Shown: one piece after another, positions 24,218-34,429 of the stretch | Numbering within the stretch: the first letter of the stretch is position 1 | How the letters are laid out: each line of letters begins with the position of its first letter | Source of the DNA: Paraplanobispora siamensis | GTDB lineage: Bacteria > Actinomycetota > Actinomycetes > Streptosporangiales > Streptosporangiaceae | Direction of reading: 5' to 3' | Assembly (NCBI RefSeq): GCF_016863175.1 | Contig: NZ_BOOJ01000030.1 | Location: 62,001-126,000, forward strand | DNA length: 64,000 nt | Program-made: the position numbers and the translations under genes | The notes under the pieces: generated by a model | The model's database searches: none | Told to the model about the DNA's origin: nothing | The model's input: the letters and a program-made list of their open reading frames with translations, nothing else

Positions 24218-24385
24218 ACTTATGTCCGGGAGAGGACCCGCGGCAACCGTGGTCACCTTATGGTTAATTCATACTCCGGAACAATGCTCTAGACACGCCG
24301 AACCGCCGCGTGCCCGCCGTACGGTTTCCCCTCCGATTGCCCCGGCATTCCTCCCGGGGCCGGACGGCGGCCGGGAACGCGCAGC

Positions 24386-24976
24386 TCAGGACCCGTCGAT
24401 GTAGCGCTGGATCGTGGGCGCGAGCAACTCGATCAGCTCCTCGATGTCGGCCGAGGCCAGCGGTTCGAGCTGTATGACATACCTCACCAGGACCACGCCG
24501 AACATCTGGGCGAACGCCACCTCCATCCGGAGCGGCGGGACCCCCAGCGCCTCGGCGACCTTCGCCAGCAGCGCGTGCGTCATGAACTCCCGGACCATGC
24601 CGACGACCTGCTCGTTGGTCATCGCCGTGCGCATCAGCGCCAGCACGGGCTGGCGCGCCTGGGCGTCGGAGGTGATCGTGAGGATGAACCTGACCAGCCG
24701 CTCGCCGATCTCCTCACGCGGCCCGGCCGTCAGCAGCGGGACGAACTCCTCCGGGTTGACCGGCAGCTCCATCGCCGCGACGAAGATGCCGTCCTTGCTC
24801 GCGAAGTAGTGGTGCACCAGCGCCGGGTCCACCCCCGCCTCGCGGGCGATGCCCCGGATGGTGGCCTTGTCGTATCCCTTCTCCGCGAAGATCTTCCGTG
24901 CCGCCGCGAGGATCTCACCCCGCGTGTCCGCCGATCCCGGACGGCGCCCCGGACGCCGCCTGCCCGTCGTGGTCAC
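24386..24976 (-). CDS. TetR family transcriptional regulator
   Basis: A 196-residue repressor. Residues 18-65 form the TetR DNA-binding domain: [20 protein letters not shown], then [20 protein letters not shown] and [12 protein letters not shown]. The ligand domain (about 70-196) shows the TetR_C pattern with [20 protein letters not shown] and [20 protein letters not shown]. The start GTG at 24976 overlaps the upstream TIM-barrel gene stop as GTGA. The next gene downstream is etfD-like, which it may control through the palindrome at 24206. Its ligand is unknown. Confidence 0.85.
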   Translation of the reverse strand: MTTTGRRRPGRRPGSADTRGEILAAARKIFAEKGYDKATIRGIAREAGVDPALVHHYFASKDGIFVAAMELPVNPEEFVPLLTAGPREEIGERLVRFILTITSDAQARQPVLALMRTAMTNEQVVGMVREFMTHALLAKVAEALGVPPLRMEVAFAQMFGVVLVRYVIQLEPLASADIEELIELLAPTIQRYIDGS

Positions 24977-25785
24977 GCGTTGGCCGAGGCCGCGAGGTGC
25001 AGGCGGGCGAAGGCCAGCGCCTCGGCCAGGTCGTCGATGCGCTCGGTGCGGCTGGCCGCCTTGCGCGTGTTGATCTCCAGCACGACCAGGCCGCCGAAGC
25101 CGTTGCCCGCCAGGCGCTCCAGGATCGGCGCGCAGGGCTGGTTGCCCCGGCCGGGGACCAGGTGCTCGTCCCGGTTGGGGATCCCGACGCCGTCGGCCAG
25201 GTGCAGGTGGGCCAGCCGGTCGCCGAGCTTGTTGAACATCTCCCAGGCGTCGGAGCCCGACACCGCCGTGTGCGACAGGTCCAGCGTGACCTGCGGGAAG
25301 TCGTACTCGATCGGGTTCCAGTCCGGGGAGTACGGCACGACGTTGTTGCCCCGGGCCTTCAGCGGGAACATGTTCTCCACCGCGAAGATCACATCGGTCT
25401 CGTCGCGCATCCGGGCCAGCCCGGTCTCGAAGTCACGCGCGTAGTCGCGCTGCCAGCGGAACGGCGGGTGCACCACGACCGTCTTGGCCCCGAGCCGCTC
25501 GGCGGCCTTCTGCGCGCGCTGCAGCTTCGCCCACGGGTCCTTGCCCCACACCCGCTGGGTGACCAGCAGGCAGGGGGCGTGGATGGCCAGGACCGGCAGC
25601 TGGTAGTGGTCCGACAGCCGCTCGATCACGTCGATGTCCTGACTGATCGGGTCGGCGCCCACCATGATCTCCACGCCGTCGTATCCCAGGCGCGCCGCCA
25701 GTTCGAAGGCGTCCGGGGTCCGTTCCGGGTAGACCGACGCCGTTGACAGCGCGATCTTCGCACTGGGCACCCGGATGACACTCAT
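24973..25785 (-). CDS. sugar phosphate isomerase/epimerase-like TIM-barrel protein
   Basis: A 270-residue protein of the xylose-isomerase-like TIM-barrel (AP endonuclease family 2) group. [53 protein letters not shown] and [20 protein letters not shown] show the metal-binding Glu, His and Asp in order. Members include sugar epimerases, hydroxypyruvate isomerase and inosose dehydratase. The substrate is not predictable. Start ATG 25785 ([15 protein letters not shown]) has GAGGAA upstream and is preferred over the upstream ATG. It is coupled to the tetR gene by a GTGA overlap, a conserved type of pair in actinomycetes. Confidence 0.82.
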   Translation of the reverse strand: MSVIRVPSAKIALSTASVYPERTPDAFELAARLGYDGVEIMVGADPISQDIDVIERLSDHYQLPVLAIHAPCLLVTQRVWGKDPWAKLQRAQKAAERLGAKTVVVHPPFRWQRDYARDFETGLARMRDETDVIFAVENMFPLKARGNNVVPYSPDWNPIEYDFPQVTLDLSHTAVSGSDAWEMFNKLGDRLAHLHLADGVGIPNRDEHLVPGRGNQPCAPILERLAGNGFGGLVVLEINTRKAASRTERIDDLAEALAFARLHLAASANA

Positions 25786-25956
25786 CGGAGTTCCTCGCAA
25801 TCACGTCGGAGTTCACCATCGCGGACGTCTGTGTGCCTGCCGGTTCCCCCGCTTCGCTCCCTCACAATGTCAGACTAAGCGCGTCCGGGGGGCAATGGCC
25901 TCCGGGCACCCCCCTGCGAGCAGGATCACACGGCCTCTCCTGGCTACGGTGAAGGG

Positions 25957-26655
25957 ATGCCGCGGTTCATGAAGGGGGCCATTCCCAGCCCCAACATCTG
26001 GAACACCCCTCACATCTACGAGCTGGAGAACCGGGCCGTCGACCCCGAGGGCCGGGCCGACGCCGCGATGGCCGCCATCCGCCCCTGGACCGGCGCGACC
26101 GTCCTCGACGTCGGCTGCGGCACCGGCTATCACCTGCCCGCCATGTCCGCGACGGCCGCGCGGGTGATCGGCGTCGAGCCGCACGCCGACCTCGTGGAAC
26201 TGGCCGCGCGCCGCTGCCGGGCCCTGCCCAACGTCGAGGTGCGCACCGGCACCGCGCAGGCCGTACCGGCGCCCGACGCCTCGGTGGACGTCGCCGTCGC
26301 CCGCTGGGCCTACTTCTTCGGGCCCGGCTGCGAGCCGGGGCTGGCCGAGCTCTCCCGGGTGGTACGGCACGGCGGCGCGGCCTTCGTCATCGACATCGAC
26401 CCCGCCCGCGGCGCCTTCGGCCGGTGGTTCAGCCAGTCCGTGCCCGCCTACTCGGCCAAGTCCGTGGAGGCCTTCTGGGCCCGCCAGGGGTGGTCCGTCC
26501 AGCGCCTCGACCTGCGCATGTCCTTCGAGCGCCGCGCCGACCTCGAGGCCGTGCTGCGCATCGAGTTCACCCCCGCGGTCGCCGAGCGGGCCATCGCCGA
26601 GACCCCCGGCCTGGAGATCCCGTACCCCAACCTCCTGCGCTGGAAGCTGTTCTGA
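25957..26655 (+). CDS. class I SAM-dependent methyltransferase
   Basis: A 232-residue methyltransferase of the UbiE/methyltransferase-11 type. TVLDVGCGTGYHLPAMS is motif I, VIGVEPHADLVELAA motif II and ALPNVEVRTGTAQAVPAPDA with VDVAVARWAYFF motif III/IV. LSRVVRHGGAAFVIDID completes the fold. The C-terminal ending ETPGLEIPYPNLLRWKLF is familiar from actinobacterial members. The substrate is unknown. It starts with ATG 25957 just after GAAGGG; the ATG at 25969 is an alternative. Confidence 0.83.
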   Translation: MPRFMKGAIPSPNIWNTPHIYELENRAVDPEGRADAAMAAIRPWTGATVLDVGCGTGYHLPAMSATAARVIGVEPHADLVELAARRCRALPNVEVRTGTAQAVPAPDASVDVAVARWAYFFGPGCEPGLAELSRVVRHGGAAFVIDIDPARGAFGRWFSQSVPAYSAKSVEAFWARQGWSVQRLDLRMSFERRADLEAVLRIEFTPAVAERAIAETPGLEIPYPNLLRWKLF

Positions 26656-26701
26656 GCCCTCTCCCGGCTCCGGGACGCCCGGACCGGAACCGGGCGGGAC
26701 C

Positions 26702-27247
26702 TCAGGACGCGCGGGCCAGGCCCAGCCGGCGCACCACCGGTGTCACCGCCCCCGTCAGGAGCAGGACGAGCAGCGGCGCCGCGATCACTCCCAGCAGGAA
26801 GCCCGCGATGACGTCGTGCGGGTAGTGGACGCCCACGAACACCCGGGAGAAGGCCATCAGCGCGGCCAGCGGCAGCACGAAGGCGGCCAGGGCGCGCCAG
26901 GCCAGCACGAGGGTGCCGGCCGCGGCCGCCGCGATCACCGCGTGGTTGCTGGGGAAGGACCAGTCGCCCACCGGCGGGCAGGCCGCGATGGTGGTCGTCA
27001 GCCCGCGGCACGGCCGCTCCTCCCTGACGAGGATCTTGATGAGCTCGCTGGTCAGATAGACGGCGACCACGGCGGCCGGGCCGAGCAGCACCAGGGCCAT
27101 GTCACGCGGCGTCCCCTTGCGCGCCCGCCACCAGGCCAGCACGAACAGCGCCGCGAAGACGAACAGGCCAGCGTCGGTGCCCGTCTCGGCGAAGGCGTGC
27201 AGCCACGCCGGGGCCCCCTGGGCGAACTCGACGATGTCGCGGTACAC
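26702..27247 (-). CDS. PAP2-family membrane phosphatase
   Basis: A 181-residue membrane protein with about five helices. All three phosphatase motifs of the type 2 phosphatidic acid phosphatase family are visible: KILVREERPCRG, SFPSNHAV and SRVFVGVHYPHDVIAG with its catalytic His. Such enzymes dephosphorylate undecaprenyl pyrophosphate or phospholipid phosphates at the outer membrane face. The start is GTG 27247, with AGGAGG 7 bases upstream. It converges on the methyltransferase gene. Confidence 0.87.
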   Translation of the reverse strand: MYRDIVEFAQGAPAWLHAFAETGTDAGLFVFAALFVLAWWRARKGTPRDMALVLLGPAAVVAVYLTSELIKILVREERPCRGLTTTIAACPPVGDWSFPSNHAVIAAAAAGTLVLAWRALAAFVLPLAALMAFSRVFVGVHYPHDVIAGFLLGVIAAPLLVLLLTGAVTPVVRRLGLARAS

Positions 27248-27357
27248 GTCCGGCCTCCTGAACGACGATGAACGACGGGTGAACAAACGATCTTATGTCC
27301 CCCCTCCGCCCCTCCGCCGCCCATTGCGAGAACGCCGCGGGAACACCGGGGCCGGGC

Positions 27358-27388
27358 TTGACCTTGACGTAGACGTCAAGGCTTACGG
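27358..27388 (+). promoter_or_regulatory. MerR-type promoter with overlong spacer and operator
   Basis: TTGACC (27358-27363) and TTACGG (27383-27388) are spaced by 19 bases, the overlong spacer typical of MerR-activated promoters. The spacer contains most of CCTTGACG-TAGA-CGTCAAGG (27362-27381), a perfect dyad with 8-base arms. It lies directly before the merR-like gene at 27410, as expected for autoregulation of merR-trxA. Confidence 0.75.
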
Positions 27389-27409
27389 TGACGGCGTGAG
27401 GAGGACCGG

Positions 27410-27829
27410 ATGCGGATCGGGGAGCTCGCGCGGCGGGCGGGAGTCAGCACCAGAGCGCTGCGCTACTACGAGCAGCAGGGGCTGATCACCGCCCGGCGCT
27501 CGGCCAACGGCTACCGGGAGTACGACGAGGAGGACCTCAGGCTCGTCGCCGAGATCCGGTCGCTGCTCACCGTGGGGTTCACGCTGGAGGACGCCAAGCC
27601 CTTCGTGGCGTGCCTGCGGTCCGGGCACGAGTCGGGCGCCTCCTGCCCGGAGTCCGTGGAGGTCTACCGGCGCAAGCTGGCGCAGATCGACGAGGAGCTC
27701 CGCACGTTGCTGGCCCGCCGGGCCGAGGTGGCCGCGCAGCTGGCCTCGGCGTGCCCCGGATGCGCGCTGAGAGGGCCCGCGGCGGGTCCCCCGGCCATCG
27801 AGTCACCGAGAGAGCAGGAATACCGATGA
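27410..27829 (+). CDS. MerR family regulator, probable thiol or redox sensor
   Basis: A 139-residue regulator. MRIGELARRAGVSTRALRYY followed by EQQGLITARRSANGYREYDE is the full MerR DNA-binding signature, then a dimerisation coiled coil (about 80-115). Cysteines at about residues 68 and 79 (VACLRSG, GASCPES) and the C-terminal CPGCALRG (CxxC) could form a metal or disulfide sensor. Its stop overlaps the thioredoxin start as ATGA. The pair, with its own 19-base-spacer promoter, suggests redox-responsive control of thioredoxin, which is inference. Confidence 0.87.
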   Translation: MRIGELARRAGVSTRALRYYEQQGLITARRSANGYREYDEEDLRLVAEIRSLLTVGFTLEDAKPFVACLRSGHESGASCPESVEVYRRKLAQIDEELRTLLARRAEVAAQLASACPGCALRGPAAGPPAIESPREQEYR

Positions 27830-28140
27830 TCACTTTGACCGCCGAGAACTTCGAAGAGCAGGTACTGCGCAGCGACAAGCCCGTCCTGGTGGACTTCTGG
27901 GCGGAGTGGTGCGGCCCGTGCCGGATGATCGCTCCGATCCTGGAGGAGATCGAGGCCGAGTACGGCGACCGCGTCACGATCGCCAAGCTCAACGCCGACG
28001 ACCACCCGGAGATCTCCAACCGGTACGGCGTCCTGGGCCTGCCCACGCTGAACCTCTACAAGGACGGCGAGGTCGTCCGGCAGATCAGGGGGGCCAAGCC
28101 CAAGCGCATGCTCCTGTCCGACCTCGAGGGCCACATCTAG
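27826..28140 (+). CDS. trxA: thioredoxin
   Basis: A 104-residue thioredoxin starting MITLTAENFEEQVLRSDKPV. The active site WAEWCGPCRMIAP, the cis-proline turn GLPTLNLYKDGEVV and the buried Asp in VDFWAEW are intact. It reduces protein disulfides using thioredoxin reductase, which is not in this window. The ATG at 27826 overlaps the merR stop by 4 bases, with AGGA upstream, so it is translationally coupled to the regulator. Confidence 0.93.
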   Translation: MITLTAENFEEQVLRSDKPVLVDFWAEWCGPCRMIAPILEEIEAEYGDRVTIAKLNADDHPEISNRYGVLGLPTLNLYKDGEVVRQIRGAKPKRMLLSDLEGHI

Positions 28141-28227
28141 CGAGGGCCGCGTCCGGGAGGTGCCCCGCCCGGATGCGGCCCGCCGTACCGGGTGAAAGTT
28201 GTCGGTGGGTGCGGGTAGCGTGCGGCC

Positions 28228-29637
28228 ATGGCAAAGAAGGTCGGCTATCGCTGCGGCGAGTGCGGTTGGCAGACGGCCAAGTGGGTGGGGCGCTGCGGCG
28301 AGTGCCAGGCCTGGGGCACGGTCGAGGAGGACGGCGCGCGCGTCGGCGTGAGCGTGGCCACCGGCGGGGCCGTGTCGGCTCCGGCCGTCCCGATCGGCCA
28401 GGTCAAGGCCGAGATCGCGCACGCCCGCGCCACCGGGGTGCCCGAGCTCGACCGGGTGCTCGGCGGCGGCCTGGTGCCCGGCGCGGTGGTGCTGCTGGCC
28501 GGCGAACCGGGCATCGGCAAGTCGACCCTCCTGCTGGAGGCCGCTTCCAAGATCGCCCGTCAGCAGACCGTCCTCTACGTGACGGGTGAGGAGTCGGCGG
28601 CCCAGGTGCGCCTGCGGGCCGACCGGATCGGCGCCATCCACGACTCCCTCTACCTCGCGGCGGAGACCGACCTGAGCGCCCTGGTGACCCACGTGGAGAA
28701 GGTCCAGCCGGGCATGCTCGTCGTCGACTCGGTGCAGACCATCGGGTCCACCCAGGCGACCGGCGTCCCCGGCGGCGTCACCCAGGTCAGGGAGGTCGCC
28801 GGCAACCTGGTCCGGATGGCCAAGGAGCGCGGCATGTCCACGGTCCTGGTCGGCCACGTCACCAAGGAGGGCTCGATCGCCGGCCCCCGCACGCTCGAGC
28901 ACCTCGTCGACGTGGTGCTCCACTTCGAGGGCGACCGCCACTCCCGGCTCCGGATGGTCCGCGCGATCAAGAACCGCTACGGCCCCGTCGACGAGGTCGG
29001 CTGCTTCGACCTGCACGAGGACGGCATCGAGGGCATCGCCGACGCCAGCGGCCTGTTCGTCTCCCACCGCACCGAGCCGGTCCCGGGCACGTGCGTCACC
29101 GTCACCATGGAGGGCACCCGCCCGCTGCCCGCCGAGGTCCAGGCGCTGGTCGCCAGGACCGAGGCCCAGCAGCCCCGCCGCTCCTCCTCCGGGCTCGACC
29201 CCTACCGGGTGACGATGGTGCTGGCCGTGCTGGAGCGGCGGCTCAACGCCAAGCTCGGCGGCTGCGACGTGTTCACCGCGACCGTGGGCGGCATCAAGCT
29301 CAGCGACCCGGCGATCGACCTGTCGGTGATGCTCGCGGTGGCCAGCGCGGCCGGCGACCGCGCCCTGCCGCCCGGGTTGGTGGTCCTGGGCGAGGTCGGC
29401 CTGGCCGGCGAGCTGCGCCCGGTGCGCGACGTGCGCCGCCGCCTGTCCGAGGCGGCGCGCCTGGGCTTCACCCGCGCCCTGGTCCCGACCGGCTCCCTGG
29501 AGATCGGCAAGAACGACCGCAAACAGCGCGCCGAGGGCTCCCTGGTCCCCGTCAACGGCCGCTCCGGGGGCTTCGGCCCCGGCTTCGACGTCGTCGAGGC
29601 GGAGAACGTCTGGGACGCCCTGACCCACGTCACCTGA
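28228..29637 (+). CDS. radA: DNA repair protein RadA (Sms)
   Basis: A 469-residue RecA-like ATPase/helicase. It begins with the zinc finger YRCGECGWQTAKWVGRCGEC, then Walker A GEPGIGKSTLLLEA, Walker B MLVVDSVQT, the RadA-specific KNRYG in MVRAIKNRYGPVDE, and a C-terminal Lon-protease-like domain with VGGIKLSDPAIDLSVMLAVA. RadA extends D-loops and processes branched DNA during recombination repair. It lies 137 bases before disA on the same strand, a conserved actinobacterial and Bacillus order in which RadA and DisA interact. Confidence 0.95.
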   Translation: MAKKVGYRCGECGWQTAKWVGRCGECQAWGTVEEDGARVGVSVATGGAVSAPAVPIGQVKAEIAHARATGVPELDRVLGGGLVPGAVVLLAGEPGIGKSTLLLEAASKIARQQTVLYVTGEESAAQVRLRADRIGAIHDSLYLAAETDLSALVTHVEKVQPGMLVVDSVQTIGSTQATGVPGGVTQVREVAGNLVRMAKERGMSTVLVGHVTKEGSIAGPRTLEHLVDVVLHFEGDRHSRLRMVRAIKNRYGPVDEVGCFDLHEDGIEGIADASGLFVSHRTEPVPGTCVTVTMEGTRPLPAEVQALVARTEAQQPRRSSSGLDPYRVTMVLAVLERRLNAKLGGCDVFTATVGGIKLSDPAIDLSVMLAVASAAGDRALPPGLVVLGEVGLAGELRPVRDVRRRLSEAARLGFTRALVPTGSLEIGKNDRKQRAEGSLVPVNGRSGGFGPGFDVVEAENVWDALTHVT

Positions 29638-29774
29638 CCTCTCCGGCCCGGGCCGACCCGTGACGAGTCCGGTCGTTCCGACACGTCCGAGACTGTCGCC
29701 GCTAAGCTGAGTGTCAGAACCCGATCGTGCGCCCCTGATCGCGAGCGGGCTTCAACGCAGACCACGGGGGTCAT

Positions 29775-30860
29775 GTGGCAGCAACGTACAAGGGGCTTGA
29801 CGAGCGCCGTAGAGCCGTCCTGGCCTCGGTCGCGCCGGGCACCGCGCTCCGCGACGGCCTGGAGCGCATCCTTCGCGGGCACACGGGCGGCCTGATCGTG
29901 CTGGGCTACGACGGCACCGTCGAGCGGATATGCAGCGGCGGCTTCGAGCTCGACGTCGAGTTCTCCGCGACGCGGCTGCGCGAGCTGGCGAAGATGGACG
30001 GCGCCATCGTGCTCGACTCCGACGACCACCGGATCGTCCGGGCGGCGGTGCACCTGATGCCCGATCCGTCCATCCCCACCGACGAGTCCGGCACCCGGCA
30101 CCGCACCGCCCAGCGGGTCGCGGTCCAGACGTCCTTCCCCGTCATCTCCCTCAGCAAGTCCATGCGGATCATCGCCCTGTACCTCGACGGCATCCGCTAC
30201 GTGCTGGAGGAGTCCGCGGCGATCCTGTCCAAGGCCAACCAGGCGCTGGCGACCCTTGAGCGCTACAAGCTCCGCCTCGACGAGGTCTGCGGCGCCCTGT
30301 CGGCGCTGGAGATCGAGGACCTGGTGACGGTCCGCGACGTCGCGGTGGTCGTCCAGCGGCTGGAGATGGTCCGCCGGATCTCCGACGAGATCGCGGGCTA
30401 TGTCGTCGAGCTGGGCACCGACGGCCGCCTGCTGTCCCTGCAGCTGGACGAGCTGGTCGCCGGCACCGACAGCGACCGCGAGCTCGTCGTGCGCGACTAC
30501 CTGCCCACGACCGGCCGCCGTGTCCGCAAGGTCTCCGAGGCCCTGCACGAGCTCGACCAGCTCTCCCCCTCCGGCCTGCTGGACCTGTCCCAGGTCGCCC
30601 AGGTCCTGGGCCACTCCGGCGCCGAGGCCCTGGAGACCTCGGTGAGCCCCCGCGGCTACCGCCTGCTGGCCAAGGTCCCCCGCCTCCCGGCCACCATCGT
30701 CGAACGCCTGGTCGAGCAGTTCTCCGGCCTCCAGAAACTCCTGGCCGCCAGCACCAACGACCTCCAGGAGGTCGGCGGCGTCGGCGAAACCCGGGCCCGC
30801 CACATCCGCGAGGGCCTGTCCCGCCTGGCCGAGTCGTCCATCCTGGAACGCTACGTCTGA
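29775..30860 (+). CDS. disA: DNA integrity scanning protein DisA, diadenylate cyclase
   Basis: A 361-residue enzyme that makes cyclic di-AMP from two ATP. The DAC domain (residues about 10-145) has the catalytic DGAIVLD (Asp75-Gly-Ala77) and [12 protein letters not shown] (Arg108-His-Arg110) motifs. A long helical spine follows, then a C-terminal helix-hairpin-helix DNA-binding domain, [20 protein letters not shown]. DisA scans DNA and lowers c-di-AMP at branched structures. The start is GTG 29775. A c-di-AMP riboswitch sits at 42443 in this window. Confidence 0.95.
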   Translation: MAATYKGLDERRRAVLASVAPGTALRDGLERILRGHTGGLIVLGYDGTVERICSGGFELDVEFSATRLRELAKMDGAIVLDSDDHRIVRAAVHLMPDPSIPTDESGTRHRTAQRVAVQTSFPVISLSKSMRIIALYLDGIRYVLEESAAILSKANQALATLERYKLRLDEVCGALSALEIEDLVTVRDVAVVVQRLEMVRRISDEIAGYVVELGTDGRLLSLQLDELVAGTDSDRELVVRDYLPTTGRRVRKVSEALHELDQLSPSGLLDLSQVAQVLGHSGAEALETSVSPRGYRLLAKVPRLPATIVERLVEQFSGLQKLLAASTNDLQEVGGVGETRARHIREGLSRLAESSILERYV

Positions 30861-30865
30861 ACTCG

Positions 30866-30934
30866 GCGCCGATACGGCGAAGCTTGCGCCGATACGGCGC
30901 GGAACCCATGCCAAGGCTCGGCGCCGGTACGGCG
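30866..30934. repeat. three copies of GCGCCGrTACGGCG after disA
   Basis: Copies at 30866-30879 and 30886-30899 (GCGCCGATACGGCG) and 30921-30934 (GCGCCGGTACGGCG). Each is an imperfect palindrome with arms CGCCG/CGGCG. The first starts 6 bases after the disA stop. The third copy is identical to a sequence at 49892-49905 in another intergenic gap, so this looks like an intergenic repeat family. Confidence 0.65.
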
Positions 30935-31037
30935 AGACGGAAAACGGTGGTGGTCGGCGCCTCTGCACGGCGGGCAGGGCCGGGGCCGGAACGCGGCTGA
31001 GGGCGGGTGTTTCGACGCGCGGTCCGGGGTGGGCGGG

Positions 31038-31076
31038 GCGCTGTGCGGGCGGGTGTTCCGGCCACCCGCACAGCGC
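31038..31076. terminator. long hairpin in the disA-argG gap
   Basis: GCGCTGTGC pairs with GCACAGCGC (9 bases) and an inner GGGTG pairs with CACCC. It lies between the convergent disA and argG genes. The 330-base gap 30861-31190 otherwise holds only the triplicate repeat and the argG terminator. Confidence 0.5.
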
Positions 31077-31141
31077 GACCCTGCGTCCCGCCGCGCTCCC
31101 ACCGGCGAACACGCGCCTTCAGCCCCGCTCGCCCCGGCCTG

Positions 31142-31182
31142 CGCCGTGCTTCGCCGTCCAAGAGAGGCGGCGGAGCACGGCG
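31142..31182 (-). terminator. argG terminator
   Basis: CGCCGTGCTTCGCCG and CGGCGGAGCACGGCG pair over 15 bases with a single G-U wobble around an 11-base loop, 8 bases beyond the argG stop on the minus strand. Confidence 0.6.
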
Positions 31183-31190
31183 GGCGGGGT

Positions 31191-32669
<1,479 letters not shown>

Positions 32670-32716
32670 CTATGCAACCGGCACCGCCCCTACCGTCTCT
32701 TCCTTTGCCCGGCCGG

Positions 32717-33412
32717 TCAGCGGAGGTGGAAGACGACCTTGCGACTCTTCATGCCGGTGGCGCGGACCGTGGCCACGTAGGTGCCGGGACGGGCCGTGAC
32801 GCGCTTGGCCCGGCAGTCGGATCCGGAGCGCTGGCGGTCCCACTCGACCACCCGGACGAACGGGATGCCGCGCTCGAACCTGCGCAGGTCCTCGGTCTCA
32901 CCGCTCACGCAGTCGGCCGACGACCAGACGCGGTCGTCACCGGAGGTGATGCGGATCTCCAGCGCGCGGGGGCCCGTGTCGGTCACGCACATCACCTTGC
33001 CGGTGTTGACCAGCGTGAGGATGAACCTGGGCCGCTGGGCCGCGGCGTAGACCTCTCCCTCCCCCTGCAGGCTCAGCACGAGGTCGGCGACGTCGCAGGC
33101 GTCGCCCGGCCGCTTGGGCCGGACCGCGGGCTTGACCGGCCGGGGCGTCGGCGTGGCCGAGAGCTGCGGCGAGGGCGAGACGGTGGGCTGCGGGGTCACC
33201 GTGATCGTGGGCAGCGCGGCCAGCAGCGGATCCGGGGCGGATGACCGGCCCGAGGGTGCCGTCTGCGCGCTCGACTCGCTCTGCGGGCCGCCCGAGGAGG
33301 AGCAGGCCCACGCCACGACGGCGACCACGACGAGAACGGCGATGAGCGCGGCAAGCCGGCGTCGCCAGTAAACGTCCACCCCTATGTCGTTTCGGAACGT
33401 GTCCGGGTCCAT
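32717..33412 (-). CDS. membrane-anchored or lipoprotein-like protein, unknown function
   Basis: A 231-residue protein starting MDPDTFRNDIGVDVYWRRRL. One hydrophobic segment (residues 20-36, LIAVLVVVAVVAWA) is followed by CSSSGG, which could be a weak lipobox or simply the end of a transmembrane helix. A Ser/Thr/Pro-rich linker (about 40-95) leads to an extracytoplasmic beta domain with four cysteines (CDVAD, KVMCVTD, SADCVS, SDCRAK) that could pair, ending TYVATVRATGMKSRKVVFHL. The domain resembles small Ig-like secreted domains of actinomycetes. It is divergent from mutY and its role is unknown. Confidence 0.72.
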   Translation of the reverse strand: MDPDTFRNDIGVDVYWRRRLAALIAVLVVVAVVAWACSSSGGPQSESSAQTAPSGRSSAPDPLLAALPTITVTPQPTVSPSPQLSATPTPRPVKPAVRPKRPGDACDVADLVLSLQGEGEVYAAAQRPRFILTLVNTGKVMCVTDTGPRALEIRITSGDDRVWSSADCVSGETEDLRRFERGIPFVRVVEWDRQRSGSDCRAKRVTARPGTYVATVRATGMKSRKVVFHLR

Positions 33413-33514
33413 GCGGACAGTATGGGGAGACCTCTTCCGGGGATGGACACGACCCGCCGCGTCTATACCGTTTCAACGGCCGAAGCTGCGGGTGTCCCGC
33501 ACTATCGTCAAGAG

Positions 33515-34390
33515 GTGGCCAAGTCCAACCCCCTCCTGGATCCCGTTCTCGAGTGGTACGCCGCCAACGCCCGCGATCTGCCGTGGCGCGCTCCCGGAGC
33601 GGGCGCCTGGCCGATCCTGGTGAGCGAGATCATGCTGCAGCAGACGCCGGTGGCCCGGGTGCTGCCCGTCTGGACCGAGTGGATGGAGCGCTGGCCCACC
33701 CCCGCGGCGCTGGCGGCCGAGCCGCCCGGCGAGGCCGTACGGCACTGGGGCCGGCTCGGCTATCCGCGCCGCGCGCTCAACCTGCACGCGTGCGCCCGGG
33801 CCATCGTCGAGCGGCACGACGGCGAGGTCCCCGCCGACCACGCGGCGCTGCTGGCGCTGCCCGGCGTCGGAGAGTACACCGCGGCCGCGGTGGCCAGCTT
33901 CGCCTTCCGGGGCCGCCACGCCGTACTCGACACCAACGTGCGCCGGGTGCTGGCCCGCGCCGTCTCCGGCGAGCAGTACCCGCCCAAGGCCACCACCGCC
34001 GCCGAGCGCGCGCTGGCCGTCTCGCTCCTGCCCGGCCCCGAGGAGGCCCCCGTGTGGGCGGTGGCCGTGATGGAGCTGGGCGCCCTGGTCTGTACGGCCC
34101 GCGCCCCGCGCTGCGCCGAGTGCCCGATCAGCGCCGAGTGCGCCTGGCGGCTGGCGGGCAAGCCCGCCTACGACGGGCCGGCGCGCCGGGGCCAGACCTA
34201 CGACGGCACCGACCGGCAGTGCCGGGGACGCCTGCTGGCCGTCCTGCGCCAGGCCCACGGCGCGGTCCCCAAGGCGGCGCTCGACGTCGTCTGGGAGGAC
34301 GCCGTCCAGCGCGAGCGCGCCCTCGACGGCCTCGTCTCCGACGGCCTGGCCGAGGTCCTGGACGACGGCACCTACCGCCTGCCCGCCTGA
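33515..34390 (+). CDS. mutY: A/G-specific adenine glycosylase MutY
   Basis: A 291-residue helix-hairpin-helix glycosylase that removes adenine opposite 8-oxoguanine. SEIMLQQTPVARVLPVW contains the catalytic Glu helix, LALPGVGEYTAAAVASFAF the HhH, AVLDTNVRRVLAR the catalytic Asp, and CTARAPRCAECPISAEC the [4Fe-4S] loop (C-x6-C-x2-C-x5-C). It lacks the C-terminal NUDIX-like 8-oxoG domain of E. coli MutY, as is usual in actinobacteria; instead a short winged-helix-like end follows. GTG 33515 (VAKSNPLLDPVLEWY) is preferred over the GTG at 33422, which adds a low-complexity leader. Confidence 0.92.
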   Translation: MAKSNPLLDPVLEWYAANARDLPWRAPGAGAWPILVSEIMLQQTPVARVLPVWTEWMERWPTPAALAAEPPGEAVRHWGRLGYPRRALNLHACARAIVERHDGEVPADHAALLALPGVGEYTAAAVASFAFRGRHAVLDTNVRRVLARAVSGEQYPPKATTAAERALAVSLLPGPEEAPVWAVAVMELGALVCTARAPRCAECPISAECAWRLAGKPAYDGPARRGQTYDGTDRQCRGRLLAVLRQAHGAVPKAALDVVWEDAVQRERALDGLVSDGLAEVLDDGTYRLPA

Positions 34391-34429
34391 GGCGGGCGCG
34401 GACCAGACGGCCCGGCCGGCTCAGGCGGC

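Noticed and set aside
21947-24292. 781-residue plus-strand open frame opposite the EtfD-like gene
   Set aside because: Antisense shadow of a clear iron-sulfur oxidoreductase; no family motif, no ribosome site.
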